NCBI GenBank assembly: GCA_902462475.1
Contig: CABQCB010000011.1
Span: 1 to 17,703 of the forward strand
From: an uncultured Oscillibacter sp.
Lineage (GTDB): Bacteria > Bacillota_A > Clostridia > Oscillospirales > Oscillospiraceae
Direction: 5' to 3'
Length of the DNA: 17,703 nt
Shown here: positions 7,312 through 14,617 of the stretch, in pieces
How the letters are laid out: each line of letters opens with the position of its first letter
How positions within the stretch are numbered: the stretch's first letter is position 1
Notes under the pieces: model-generated
Told to the model about the DNA's origin: nothing
Database searches by the model: none
The model's input: only the letters and a program-made list of their open reading frames with translations
Program-made: the position numbers and the translations under genes

Positions 7312-8139
7312 TCAGATGTTTAGGATGACGCGGATCCCGTGAGCCACGCCGTCGTGCCGGTGATCCAGAGTGACATGACGGGCGGCCGCAAGGCAGAGCG
7401 GGGAGGCGTTGGCCATGGCGATGCCCTGTCCCACATAGGAGAGCATGTCTGCGTCATTGTCCCCGTCGCCGAAAGCGGCCAGCTGCTCCGGGGAAAGGCC
7501 CAGCCGGTCGGCAACGAACCGCACACCAGCGTGCTTTCCGCACAGCCGGTTGGAAAGCTCCAGCAAATAGGGCATGGAAGTGGTGATGTAAAGGTCTTGA
7601 ACTTCACGGGAAAGCTTCTCCCGCAGCAGCTGCTGCAGGTCCTGATCGTCGGTGACGAGATCCAGACTGTCCAGTTTGTCCCGGTTTGCGCGGATGAAAG
7701 CGGTGATATCCTCCACGGCCCGGCGGGTCCGGCGGACATAATCCGCGGCGCGTCCATGGGCCCCGAAGCGCTCCGGCGTGCGCACATAGTCCGCCTGGGC
7801 ATAGCCCCGGCCATCCACAAAGACCTCATAGGCCAGAGGCAGTCCGGCGGTGCGGGAGAGCACCGCCTCCACGGAATCTGGCGTAAGCGTGCAGCGGTGG
7901 AGACAGGCACCGGTGGGCAGATGATAGACGGCGGCACCGTTGGAGGTGATGGCGTATTCGATGCCGGGCACGGACACCACGTCAGATGGCAGGGCGGCAT
8001 AGGGGCGGCCGCTGGCAATGACGATGTGGACGCCCCGGGAGATGGCATACTCCAGCGCCGCCCGGTTTGCCGGGGAGAGACGGCCCTCTCCGTCCAGGGT
8101 GGTCTGGTCCAGATCCAGCGCAATACATTGAATGTCCAT
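7312..8139 (-). CDS. Cof-type HAD-superfamily hydrolase (YidA-like phosphatase)
   Basis: This is a cytoplasmic Mg2+-dependent phosphatase of the HAD-IIB (Cof) subfamily, which typically acts on sugar phosphates or related phosphometabolites. The 275-aa protein shows motif I DLDQT (residues 9-13; nucleophile Asp9, acid/base Asp11), motif II IASGR (41-45; Ser43), a motif III lysine in GKHAGV (Lys202) and motif IV GDGDNDADML (224-233). The cap domain occupies roughly 85-195. Motif I normally reads DxDGT; here Gln12 replaces the Gly, which is uncommon though outside the catalytic Asp pair. The start ATG follows AGGAGG with about 7 nt spacing. The gene is divergent from the M18 aminopeptidase. No clear terminator separates it from the downstream permease promoter, so read-through into the riboswitch is possible. 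The substrate is unknown. Confidence 0.9.
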   Translation of the reverse strand: MDIQCIALDLDQTTLDGEGRLSPANRAALEYAISRGVHIVIASGRPYAALPSDVVSVPGIEYAITSNGAAVYHLPTGACLHRCTLTPDSVEAVLSRTAGLPLAYEVFVDGRGYAQADYVRTPERFGAHGRAADYVRRTRRAVEDITAFIRANRDKLDSLDLVTDDQDLQQLLREKLSREVQDLYITTSMPYLLELSNRLCGKHAGVRFVADRLGLSPEQLAAFGDGDNDADMLSYVGQGIAMANASPLCLAAARHVTLDHRHDGVAHGIRVILNI

Positions 8140-8173
8140 AATATCGCCTCCTGACTGTCATTTTAGCATGAGA

Positions 8174-8190
8174 GGTGGTATAATACCACC
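8174..8190. promoter_or_regulatory. Palindrome over the -10 box of the M18 gene (candidate operator)
   Basis: GGTGGTA (8174-8180) and TACCACC (8184-8190) form a perfect inverted repeat around TAA. The centre reads as TATAAT (8179-8184) on the plus strand, a perfect -10 hexamer about 30 nt before the M18 ATG. No good -35 is visible (TGTCAT at 17 bp). A protein bound here would block the promoter, and the site lies between two divergent genes. Confidence 0.6.
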
Positions 8191-8217
8191 ATCATTTCAA
8201 AACCGGAGGTACCTTTT

Positions 8218-9516
8218 ATGGATGGAACACTCTCCCGGAAGCTGCTGGACTTTTTGAATACCAGCCCCACCTGCTATCACGCAGCGGACAACCTGGCCCG
8301 GCAGCTGACGGCACAGGGATATACGCGGCTGTGGGAGCATGAACCCTGGGAGCTGACACCTGGCGGACGGTATTTCGTACTGCGGGGCGACGCTGCCCTG
8401 GCGGCATTCCGGCTGCCCCGTCAGGAGGCGGTGGGCTTTATGGCTGCGGCGGCCCACGGAGACTCCCCCACGTTCAAGATCCGCCAGCAATCGGAAGCGG
8501 CGCCTGCCGGGGGGCTCAAGCGGCTCTCTGTGGAGCCCTACGGCGGCATGATCTCCCGCTCCTGGCTGGATCGCCCCCTCTCCGTGGCGGGACGGGTGGT
8601 GATCCGTACGGAGGGAGGCCTGGCCACGCGCCTTGTGAACGTGGAGCGGGACCTTCTGGTGATCCCCAGCGTGGCCATCCACCTGGACCGGGAGGTGAAC
8701 AAGGGAACGGCATTGAAGGCAAACACGGATCTTCTTCCAATTTTGGGAACTGAAAAGTCAAAGGGCTTTACAGAGATCGTGGCGGAATCTCTGGGGATTG
8801 GCACGGAAGAAGTGGTGGCCACGGACTTGTTCCTCTATCCCAGAACACCTGCGTCGCTGCTGGGGGCGGAGGAGGAACTGGTGGGCGGTGCGCGCTTGGA
8901 TGATCTCCAATGCGCCTTTGGCTGCTTCGAAGGATTTTTGCAGGCAGAGGAGAGCGCCTCGGTCCCGCTGTTCTGCCTTTTTGACCACGAGGAGGTGGGC
9001 AGCGGCAGCCGTCAGGGAGCCGACTCCACCTTTTTGCAGGATGTGACGGGGCGGATCTGTGAGAGAATGGGATGGGAGCTGCCGCGGCTGACAGCAAACA
9101 GCTTCCTGGTCTCCGCAGACAACGCCCACGCCCTGCATCCGGCACATCCGGAGTATGCGGACAAAAATGAATACCCGGTGGTCAACGGCGGCGTGGTGGT
9201 CAAGTACAATGCCAATCAGAAATACACCACGGACGCGGTGTCCGGTGCCGTGTTTCTGGAGATGTGCCGGGAGGCGGGGGTCAGCGTACAGCGGTACAGC
9301 AACCGGGCGGATCTGCCCGGCGGCTCGACCTTGGGCAATATCAGCACCGCCCACTTCTCCGTGCCCAGCGTGGACATCGGCCTTGCCCAACTGGCCATGC
9401 ACGCCGCGTATGAGGTGTCCGGTGCGGCAGATACCGAGGCGCTGGTGCGGGCCATGACCTACTATTTCGGCCGCAGTCTGCGCGTGGGCGCGGGCGGCAT
9501 GCTGCGCTGGAATTGA
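8218..9516 (+). CDS. apeB: M18-family aminopeptidase (aspartyl-aminopeptidase-like)
   Basis: This is a cytoplasmic di-zinc aminopeptidase that removes N-terminal residues from peptides; eukaryotic relatives prefer Asp/Glu, but bacterial specificity is not readable here. The 432-aa protein contains the M18 metal-site and active-site motifs in order: AHGDSPTFKI (79-88; His80, Asp82), RLDDL (226-230; Asp228), FDHEEVGSGSRQGADS (255-270; Glu258/Glu259), VSADNAHALHP (298-308; Asp301) and GGSTLGNISTAHFSVPSVDIG (368-388; His379). Length and motif order match the family. The start ATG follows CCGGAGGT with about 8 nt spacing. It is a monocistronic unit with a palindrome over its -10 box. With the M20 enzyme upstream it makes two intracellular peptidases in the window. 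The symbol apeB is the common label for bacterial M18 enzymes. Confidence 0.93.
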   Translation: MDGTLSRKLLDFLNTSPTCYHAADNLARQLTAQGYTRLWEHEPWELTPGGRYFVLRGDAALAAFRLPRQEAVGFMAAAAHGDSPTFKIRQQSEAAPAGGLKRLSVEPYGGMISRSWLDRPLSVAGRVVIRTEGGLATRLVNVERDLLVIPSVAIHLDREVNKGTALKANTDLLPILGTEKSKGFTEIVAESLGIGTEEVVATDLFLYPRTPASLLGAEEELVGGARLDDLQCAFGCFEGFLQAEESASVPLFCLFDHEEVGSGSRQGADSTFLQDVTGRICERMGWELPRLTANSFLVSADNAHALHPAHPEYADKNEYPVVNGGVVVKYNANQKYTTDAVSGAVFLEMCREAGVSVQRYSNRADLPGGSTLGNISTAHFSVPSVDIGLAQLAMHAAYEVSGAADTEALVRAMTYYFGRSLRVGAGGMLRWN

Positions 9517-9660
9517 GCATACTGCGCGCAGAAGCAGCACTGTGGGGGGAAAATTCCAAAAAAAGGAATGGCAATGAAGGGCAATGAAGAAAATGTAACG
9601 GTATTTGTAACGCCGGGATGGTATGATACTGCATATTAAGCTGGAAAGGAGGGAGAGATC
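9517..9660 (+). promoter_or_regulatory. Promoter region of the 132-aa gene, with direct repeats
   Basis: A -10-like TATGAT (9622-9627) lies about 35 nt before the next ATG, but no recognisable -35 hexamer is at the right distance. Instead TGTAACG occurs twice (9594-9600 and 9606-9612) with a 12-bp period covering the -35 zone. A 10-bp tandem repeat GGCAATGAAG (9570-9579 and 9580-9589) lies just upstream, preceded by a short ATTCC/GGAAT inverted repeat with a loop of seven A. This pattern resembles an activator-dependent promoter. Confidence 0.45.
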
Positions 9661-10059
9661 ATGGGCGAAAATGGATATCGGCTGACCCTGGTTTGCGTGG
9701 ATCAATGTGCAGACGGAGATTTTTCCGGGCGGCTGTATCATCCGCGCTGGAAGGATGGGCAGCCATTCCACAGCGCGGTCCAGTTCCTTTTGCAGATAGA
9801 ATGGCTGTTGGATCAGGCCAATGTGCAGCAGACTCCGGGGACAAAGCGGGCTTTCGCCGCATCTCCCTCCGGAGCGATCCCAGTTGGGGAAAGAGCACCC
9901 AGCGGCCGCCGGGCCACCTTCCAGCTGCGGGTCCTTTTCCGGCAAAATGCCAGTTGGCAGGGCTCCGTGGTCTGGGTGGAGGGGCGGCGGGAAGAGAGCT
10001 TCCGCAGCGTGCTGGAGCTGCTTTTCCTGATGAACAGTGCTATGGATTGCGGAGCGTGA
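9661..10059 (+). CDS. Protein of unknown function (132 aa)
   Basis: I do not recognise a named family. The start is well supported by AAAGGAGGG about 8 nt before the ATG, and the reading frame ends just before a strong terminator. The protein has no signal peptide or membrane segment. It opens with strand-like YRLTLVCVDQ and FSGRLYHPRW, then a helix HSAVQFLLQIEWLLDQAN. A low-complexity, probably disordered middle (about 58-83, rich in Pro, Ser, Gly and Ala) follows. The C-terminal half contains RATFQLRVLFRQNASWQGSV and a helix FRSVLELLFLMNSAM. The RLYHP and LFRQNASWQG segments look like conserved motifs. The gene stands alone, with a promoter that seems regulated. A hypothetical conserved protein of related Clostridia is the safest description. 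Confidence 0.75.
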   Translation: MGENGYRLTLVCVDQCADGDFSGRLYHPRWKDGQPFHSAVQFLLQIEWLLDQANVQQTPGTKRAFAASPSGAIPVGERAPSGRRATFQLRVLFRQNASWQGSVVWVEGRREESFRSVLELLFLMNSAMDCGA

Positions 10060-10091
10060 CAAACGCAGGCGCCCCCTGCTCCGAAAGAGAA

Positions 10092-10135
10092 CAGGCACCG
10101 TCCGAAACATTCGGACGGTGCCTGCTGCTTTTATT
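10092..10135. terminator. Strong hairpin terminator between convergent genes
   Basis: A 15-bp perfect stem CAGGCACCGTCCGAA (10092-10106) / TTCGGACGGTGCCTG (10110-10124) with a tight ACA loop is followed by a T-rich tract (10129-10137). It ends the 132-aa gene on the plus strand and also lies just past the end of the MATE pseudogene on the minus strand. The minus-side U-run is weak. Confidence 0.85.
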
Positions 10136-10141
10136 TTGCTT

Positions 10142-11534
10142 TTAAGAAAGTGCCGTTGCATGGACCCAGCGGCCACGGAGCAGGCGGACCAGGAAAATGA
10201 TCCCGCGGAACACCAGTTCCGCCGTCATGGTGCCCCAAACGCCCATGAGACCGTAGGCGCGGGTGAAGAGGAGAATGGTCACCACTCGTACGCCCCACAT
10301 GCTGCAAAGGTTCAAAAGGAAGGGGCCGCGGCTGTCCCCAGCGCCCCGGAGCGCTCCGATGACTCACGGCAAAAAGCGGCTCGGAAAACGCCACCACCCG
10401 CAGTACCCGGCTGCTCAGGGCGATGACCTCCGGCTCCGGCGTCAGCGTTCCGGCCAGGAGCGGCGCGCCGCAAAACAGGATACTGCCGGTGACGGCCACC
10501 AGGCAAAAGCCCAGCACGGTGGTGAGATTGGCAAACTGCCGGGCCATATCCGGCCGTCCGGCACCGATGCTCTGTCCTACCAGAGCGGTGGCGGCAGCCG
10601 CCACGCCGTAGGCGGGCAGGTAGCAGATGCTCTCGGCCTGCACGGCCACATAGTTGGCGGCCACGGCCACGGCACCCATGGAGGTGACCACGGAGGTCAG
10701 CACGATCTGGGCAAGGCTCAATGTGATGCGTTCCAGCGCCGCAGGCGTGGCAAGGCGGTAGGCATTGCGCAGGCACACACCGTTAAAGCGCCAGGCCGCA
10801 TCCCCCCGCAGCTGCAAGGGGCCCTTGCGGCGCACCAGGATCAGCAGCATCAAAAGGCCGATGCAGGCCATGGCAAGGCCGGTCCCCAGGGCCGCGCCGC
10901 GGACGCCCAGTCCGGCGCCCTAGACCGTGAAGCGGCCGATCTGCCGGGTGGGATAGATCAAAAAGAAATTGAAAAAGACATCCAGCGCGCACATGCCTAC
11001 ATTCATAAAGCTGGGCAGGCGGACGCTGCCGCTGCACCGCAGAATGCTGGAGTACAGGGCAGAGGCCAGCGTAAAGGGGAGGAAGGCGCCCACAATGCAG
11101 AAATAGGCGCCGGCGTCGGCTCTAACGGACGGATCCGCGCCCAGCATGGCGGGGAGAAATTGCCCCAGCACGACCGCTACCGTGGCCAGTACCAGGCCGA
11201 ACAGGACGTTGAACAAGATAGCCTGACACAAAACGCCCCGGCTGTCCCGGTCCCGTCCGGCGCCCAGGTACTGGGCCACCTGTACGGAAAAGCCCACGGC
11301 AGCCGCGTTGACGATGCCGTTGAACAGCCACACCGTACTGGCCACCACGCCGATGGCGGCGGTGGCCTCATAGCCCAGAGAGCCTACCATGGTGGTATCG
11401 ATATAGCTCATCAAAGTGGCCACCAGCTGTTCCAGAATGGCGGGCAGAGACAGAGAAACCACCAGACGGATCTGGTCTTTGCGCGAAATGGATGCGCCGG
11501 AGCGCATGGCGGCGCTCATTTGCTGCATGGTCAT
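10142..11534 (-). pseudogene. MATE-family multidrug efflux transporter, broken by a nonsense codon and a frameshift
   Basis: The decayed gene would encode a 12-helix Na+- or H+-coupled drug/cation antiporter. The first part (11534-10923) reads normally from MTMQQM and includes the family N-terminal features LPAILEQLVATLMSYIDTTM and YLGAGRDRD, up to FNFFLIYPTRQIGRFTV. An in-frame TAG at 10922-10920 interrupts the gene. The same frame then continues through GAGLGVRGAALGTG, the segment expected next, and ERITLSLAQIVLTSVVTSMG to SEPLFAVS. Near 10360 the frame shifts: the continuation GALRGAGDSRGPFLLNLCSM and the rest of the C-terminal half, ending at the TAA 10144-10142, are found in another frame. 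Two independent lesions make a single sequencing error an insufficient explanation. The start follows AAGGAG, and a promoter remains. Confidence 0.88.
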
Positions 11535-11585
11535 AAACGGGGACTCCTTCCTGCAGGTCATGGGACAGATTTCCAATCCTGCACT

Positions 11586-11613
11586 ATCTTAACAAAAAAG
11601 AAACACAATGCAA
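11586..11613 (-). promoter_or_regulatory. Promoter of the MATE pseudogene
   Basis: On the minus strand TTGCAT (11608-11613) and TAAGAT (11586-11591) are separated by 16 bp in an AT-rich stretch. The leader to the ATG at 11534 would be about 45 nt. It is back-to-back with the DUF4317 promoter. Confidence 0.55.
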
Positions 11614-11664
11614 GGGGGTTCGTCAAAAAAATCCTCGCTGCGCGGAATGGAAGACACAAAGCGC

Positions 11665-11693
11665 TGGAAAGGGACAGCACCGTGTGCTATAAT
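11665..11693 (+). promoter_or_regulatory. Sigma-A promoter for the DUF4317/decarboxylase operon
   Basis: TGGAAA (11665-11670) and a perfect TATAAT (11688-11693) are separated by 17 bp. The predicted leader before the ATG at 11789 is about 90 nt and contains no clear riboswitch fold. Confidence 0.65.
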
Positions 11694-11788
11694 ATCCCGG
11701 CAGCTTTGGCCGGGAGCCTGCCTGGCAGAGCGGACGGAAAAAGTGCGGGGCGATCGGGCACCGCCGGAGCAGAAAAGTGAGGTATGGC

Positions 11789-12919
11789 ATGACGGAAAAA
11801 GAAATCGCGGAGCTGCGGCGCCGCTTCAAGGCGGATAAAAGCAACATCTCCCATGTGCGGGGCTGCTATGTCAATGAGAACCGGGAGATCATCTCGGAAT
11901 TTGACCAGTCGCTGACCCTTTCCCGGCAGGAGGAGACGGAGAAGATTTTGACGGTGCTGCGCAAGACGCTGTCGGGGACGATGCAGAAAAACCTGCTGGA
12001 GATCGAATTTGATACCCGCCAGGTGGCGGAGGGGGAGGAGCACCACCTGCTCATGGCTCTGCGGGATTCCCGGCTGGAGGATACCGGCGCGGTGCGGACC
12101 TTGTTTGAAAAGATCATCCAGAGCGCACCTGTGGAGGGGAATTATCTCATCGTCCTGGCCTGCGACGCCTACGATGTGCCCTACCGGGGCGGTGACGGTC
12201 AGCGGCAGGAGGACGCGTCCGACCAGGTGTTTACATACATCCTTTGCAGCATCTGTCCGGTGAAGCTCACCAAGGACGCCCTGAGCTACTATGTCAATGA
12301 GAACCGGTTTTGCGCCGTCCCGGCAGACTGGGTGGTGGCGCCGCCGGAGGCGGGCTTCCTGTTCCCGGCCTTTGATGACCGGGCCACCAATCTTTACGGG
12401 GCCCTGTACTACACGAAAAACAGCGGTGAGGTCCACCCGGAGCTGGTGGAGGCCCTGTTCCGCCAGGATGCGCCGATGGCGGCGGACGCCCAGAAAGAGA
12501 CGTTCCAGTCTGTTCTGGCGGTCGCACTGGAGGATGCGTGCGACTATCAGGTGGTGCAGGCGGTGCATGACCAGCTGAGCGGCATGGTACAGGCCAACAA
12601 GGAAAATAAGGATGAGGCGCCTCTGACGGTTTCCAGATCCACCGTGGAACGGGTCCTGCAAGACCAGGGTGTCCCCCAGGAACGGGTGGAGGAGTTTTCC
12701 CGGGAGTTTGACCGCCAGTTCGGTGAGGAGGCGGAACTGAGCCCCCGCAACATCGTCTCCGCCGGCCAGACGGAGCTGAAAACGCCGGACGTGCGTATCC
12801 AGGTGAACCCGGAGCGGGGAGACCTGGTGGAGACCCGCATCATCGACGGCGCCCGCTACATCCTCATCCGGGCGGAGGAGAACGTGGAGGTCAACGGTGT
12901 ACCCATCAGCATCCGCTGA
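11789..12919 (+). CDS. DUF4317 domain protein
   Basis: This 376-aa soluble protein is of unknown role. The N-terminus MTEKEIAELRRRF, then KADKSNISHVRGCYVNENRE and IISEFDQSL, is the characteristic opening of DUF4317, a family found mainly in Clostridia, and one such domain spans almost the whole protein. The segment SYYVNENRFCAVPADW partly echoes the N-terminal YVNENRE, suggesting internal similarity. Residues around 255-330 are charged and helical (KETFQSVLAV, VERVLQDQGVP). The C-terminus (DVRIQVNPERGDLVE, then YILIRAEENVEVNGVPI) forms a strand-rich tail. No catalytic motif or membrane segment is evident. I prefer ATG 11789 (behind GTGAGG) to the in-frame GTG at 11777. The PLP enzyme follows 13 nt after its stop, so the two are probably cotranscribed. 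Confidence 0.88.
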   Translation: MTEKEIAELRRRFKADKSNISHVRGCYVNENREIISEFDQSLTLSRQEETEKILTVLRKTLSGTMQKNLLEIEFDTRQVAEGEEHHLLMALRDSRLEDTGAVRTLFEKIIQSAPVEGNYLIVLACDAYDVPYRGGDGQRQEDASDQVFTYILCSICPVKLTKDALSYYVNENRFCAVPADWVVAPPEAGFLFPAFDDRATNLYGALYYTKNSGEVHPELVEALFRQDAPMAADAQKETFQSVLAVALEDACDYQVVQAVHDQLSGMVQANKENKDEAPLTVSRSTVERVLQDQGVPQERVEEFSREFDRQFGEEAELSPRNIVSAGQTELKTPDVRIQVNPERGDLVETRIIDGARYILIRAEENVEVNGVPISIR

Positions 12920-12932
12920 GGAGCGTGTGTCC

Positions 12933-14360
12933 ATGGAGCTATTGGAGAAACTGGCGGACTATGCTGCCGCAGATGTGTGTCCCATGCACATGCCCGGCCA
13001 CAAGCGTGCGGACATGGGCGGTGGGCTGCCCTGGGCGCTGGACATCACGGAGATCGACGGGTTTGATAACCTCCACGATGCTCAAGGCATTCTGAAAGCA
13101 GGCATGGACCGGGCGGCGCGGCTGTACGGCTCCCGCCGGGCCTTCTTCCTGGTGGGCGGCAGTACCTGCGGCATCCTTGCGGGGATCTTTGCCGCCACCC
13201 GGCCGGGAGACACGGTGCTGCTGCCCCGGGGATGCCACAAGTCTGTTTACCATGCCCTGGAGCTGCGGGACTTGAAGCCGGTCTACCTGTCGGTGCCCGT
13301 GGATGATGCGTTTGGCGTGTCGGGGAGCCTGCGGCCGGAGACGGTGGCGGCGGCGCTGGACGCCCACCCGGAGGCAAGGCTGGTGATCGTCACCAGCCCC
13401 ACTTATGAGGGCGTGGTCAGCGATGTGGCTGCCATTACGGCGCTGGCTCATGAGGCAGGAGTGCCGGTGCTGGTGGATGAGGCCCACGGCGCCCATCTGG
13501 GCCTTGCACCCTGGCTTCCCGCCGGAGCTGTGGCGGCGGGGGCGGACATTGTGATCCAAAGTGCCCACAAGACGCTGCCCAGTCTTACCCAGACGGCCCT
13601 GGCCCACTGGAGCTCTGATCTGGTGCCGGAGGCGGAGTTTGCCCGGCAGCTGGCGATTTTCCAGACCAGCAGCCCGTCGTACCTGCTCATGGGGTCCCTG
13701 GATCACTGCTATGCCCTGCTGGAAGCGCGGGGAGCGGCACTGTGGGAGGAATACCGCAAGAACCTGGAGGTGTTCGGCCGCCGGACGGCGGCGCTGCGGC
13801 ATCTGCGGCTTTTGTGCCACGGAGGAGATACGGCAGCCAGCCACCCGGAGTTTTACGCCTTTGATCCAGGGAAGATCGTCATCAGTACCCGCGGAACAAA
13901 CCTGACCGGCCCGAAACTGATGGACTTGCTGCGGCAAAAGTTTCATATTGAGCTGGAGATGGCCCAGACGGACTATGCCCTGGCCATGACCAGCCTGTGC
14001 GACACGCCGGATACCCTGGGGCGTCTGGCGCAGGCGCTGCTGGAAATTGACAGTACCCTCCGTGCGGAAAACGATCGGCTCCCGGCACCGCAGTGCCCGC
14101 TTCCCCGGCTGCGGATGTCCATCTCCGCGGCCCGGGCGGCGGAGGGTGAGCTTCTCCCGGCGGAGCAGGTGGCGGGCAGGGTCTGCGGTGAGATGGTGTG
14201 GGCCTACCCGCCGGGCATCCCGCTGCTGGCGCCGGGGGAGGAGATCACGGCGCAGGTCCTGGAGGCGCTGCGGACCATGGCGGAGCGGGGCGTCGCCCTC
14301 CACGCGGAGCGGAGCTGCCCGCCCCAAACGCTGTGGGCGGTGAAAAACACAGAGGGCTAG
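12933..14360 (+). CDS. Orn/Lys/Arg decarboxylase-family PLP enzyme (YaaO/SpeA-like)
   Basis: This is a fold-type I pyridoxal-phosphate enzyme related to basic-amino-acid decarboxylases, so polyamine formation or acid tolerance is plausible. The 475-aa protein begins with the family opening MHMPGHKR (18-25). It shows FFLVGGSTCGILAG (71-84, phosphate cup), VDEAHGAH (181-188; cofactor-stacking and Asp/His residues) and QSAHKTLPSLTQ (209-220) with the Schiff-base Lys213. The C-terminal domain contains EMVWAYPPGIPLLAPGE, a YPPGIPLL motif conserved in this family. It is of the short class that lacks the N-terminal wing domain of the inducible enterobacterial enzymes. Substrate choice among Arg, Lys and Orn is not readable. 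The ATG follows GAGGAG. The TAG stop touches the -35 box of the next gene. Confidence 0.9.
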   Translation: MELLEKLADYAAADVCPMHMPGHKRADMGGGLPWALDITEIDGFDNLHDAQGILKAGMDRAARLYGSRRAFFLVGGSTCGILAGIFAATRPGDTVLLPRGCHKSVYHALELRDLKPVYLSVPVDDAFGVSGSLRPETVAAALDAHPEARLVIVTSPTYEGVVSDVAAITALAHEAGVPVLVDEAHGAHLGLAPWLPAGAVAAGADIVIQSAHKTLPSLTQTALAHWSSDLVPEAEFARQLAIFQTSSPSYLLMGSLDHCYALLEARGAALWEEYRKNLEVFGRRTAALRHLRLLCHGGDTAASHPEFYAFDPGKIVISTRGTNLTGPKLMDLLRQKFHIELEMAQTDYALAMTSLCDTPDTLGRLAQALLEIDSTLRAENDRLPAPQCPLPRLRMSISAARAAEGELLPAEQVAGRVCGEMVWAYPPGIPLLAPGEEITAQVLEALRTMAERGVALHAERSCPPQTLWAVKNTEG

Positions 14361-14390
14361 TTGACAAACCCTATGGTTTTATGGTCTAAT
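14361..14390 (+). promoter_or_regulatory. Promoter of the SCIFF locus
   Basis: A consensus TTGACA (14361-14366) starts at the base after the upstream stop codon. TCTAAT (14385-14390), preceded by an extended -10 TGG, lies 18 bp further on. The leader of about 50 nt contains a perfect 7-bp hairpin GCGGGCG/CGCCCGC (14399-14405 and 14412-14418) without a U-run, then AAGGGAGG before the ATG. Confidence 0.85.
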
Positions 14391-14448
14391 AGACGAGAGC
14401 GGGCGGCCCTTCGCCCGCGCCACATCTGTGACAAGGGAGGCTTGTAGT

Positions 14449-14601
14449 ATGAATCACATCCAGACTCTGGAGACCCGTGACCTGGCCGGCAGCGTCCGCG
14501 ACGGCGGCTGCGGCGAGTGCCAGACTTCCTGCCAGTCCGCATGCAAGACTTCTTGCGGTGTTGCCAACCAGCAGTGCGAGAAGTGCGGCGAGGAAGCGTA
14601 A
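14449..14601 (+). CDS. SCIFF ribosomal-peptide precursor (Cys-rich, 50 aa)
   Basis: This is a precursor of the SCIFF (six cysteines in forty-five residues) family, almost universal in Clostridia, modified by the adjacent radical SAM enzyme to carry thioether cross-links. The leader MNHIQTLETRDLAGSV resembles the family MKHIKTL-type start. The core CGECQTSCQSACKTSC (21-36) is essentially the family signature, followed by GVANQQC (37-43). Cysteines are at 21, 24, 28, 32, 36, 43 and 46. The last one, in the C-terminal extension EKCGEEA, is extra to the usual six. Residue 37 is Gly. In the characterised CteA precursor the Cys32 thioether is reported to join Thr37, and the spacing here is the same, so the usual acceptor appears to be absent. 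The ATG follows AAGGGAGG by 9 nt. The biological role of SCIFF peptides is not settled. Confidence 0.95.
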   Translation: MNHIQTLETRDLAGSVRDGGCGECQTSCQSACKTSCGVANQQCEKCGEEA

Positions 14602-14617
14602 GCTGCATGGACAAAAA

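Noticed and set aside
10920..10922. TAG in the MATE gene as a recoded (suppressed) codon
   Set aside because: No other gene in the window needs in-frame TAG read as sense (the PLP enzyme uses TAG as its stop), and a second frameshift lesion downstream makes loss of function the simpler explanation.
10263..11780. Long plus-strand open frame (505 codons) over the MATE region
   Set aside because: The translation is Gly/His/Gln-rich low complexity. The minus strand encodes a recognisable MATE protein on both sides of each lesion, so this frame is the shadow.
14399..14418. GC-rich hairpin in the SCIFF leader as a terminator of the PLP-enzyme operon
   Set aside because: The stem is perfect but no U-run follows, and it lies after a strong promoter; it is better read as a leader hairpin of the SCIFF transcript.
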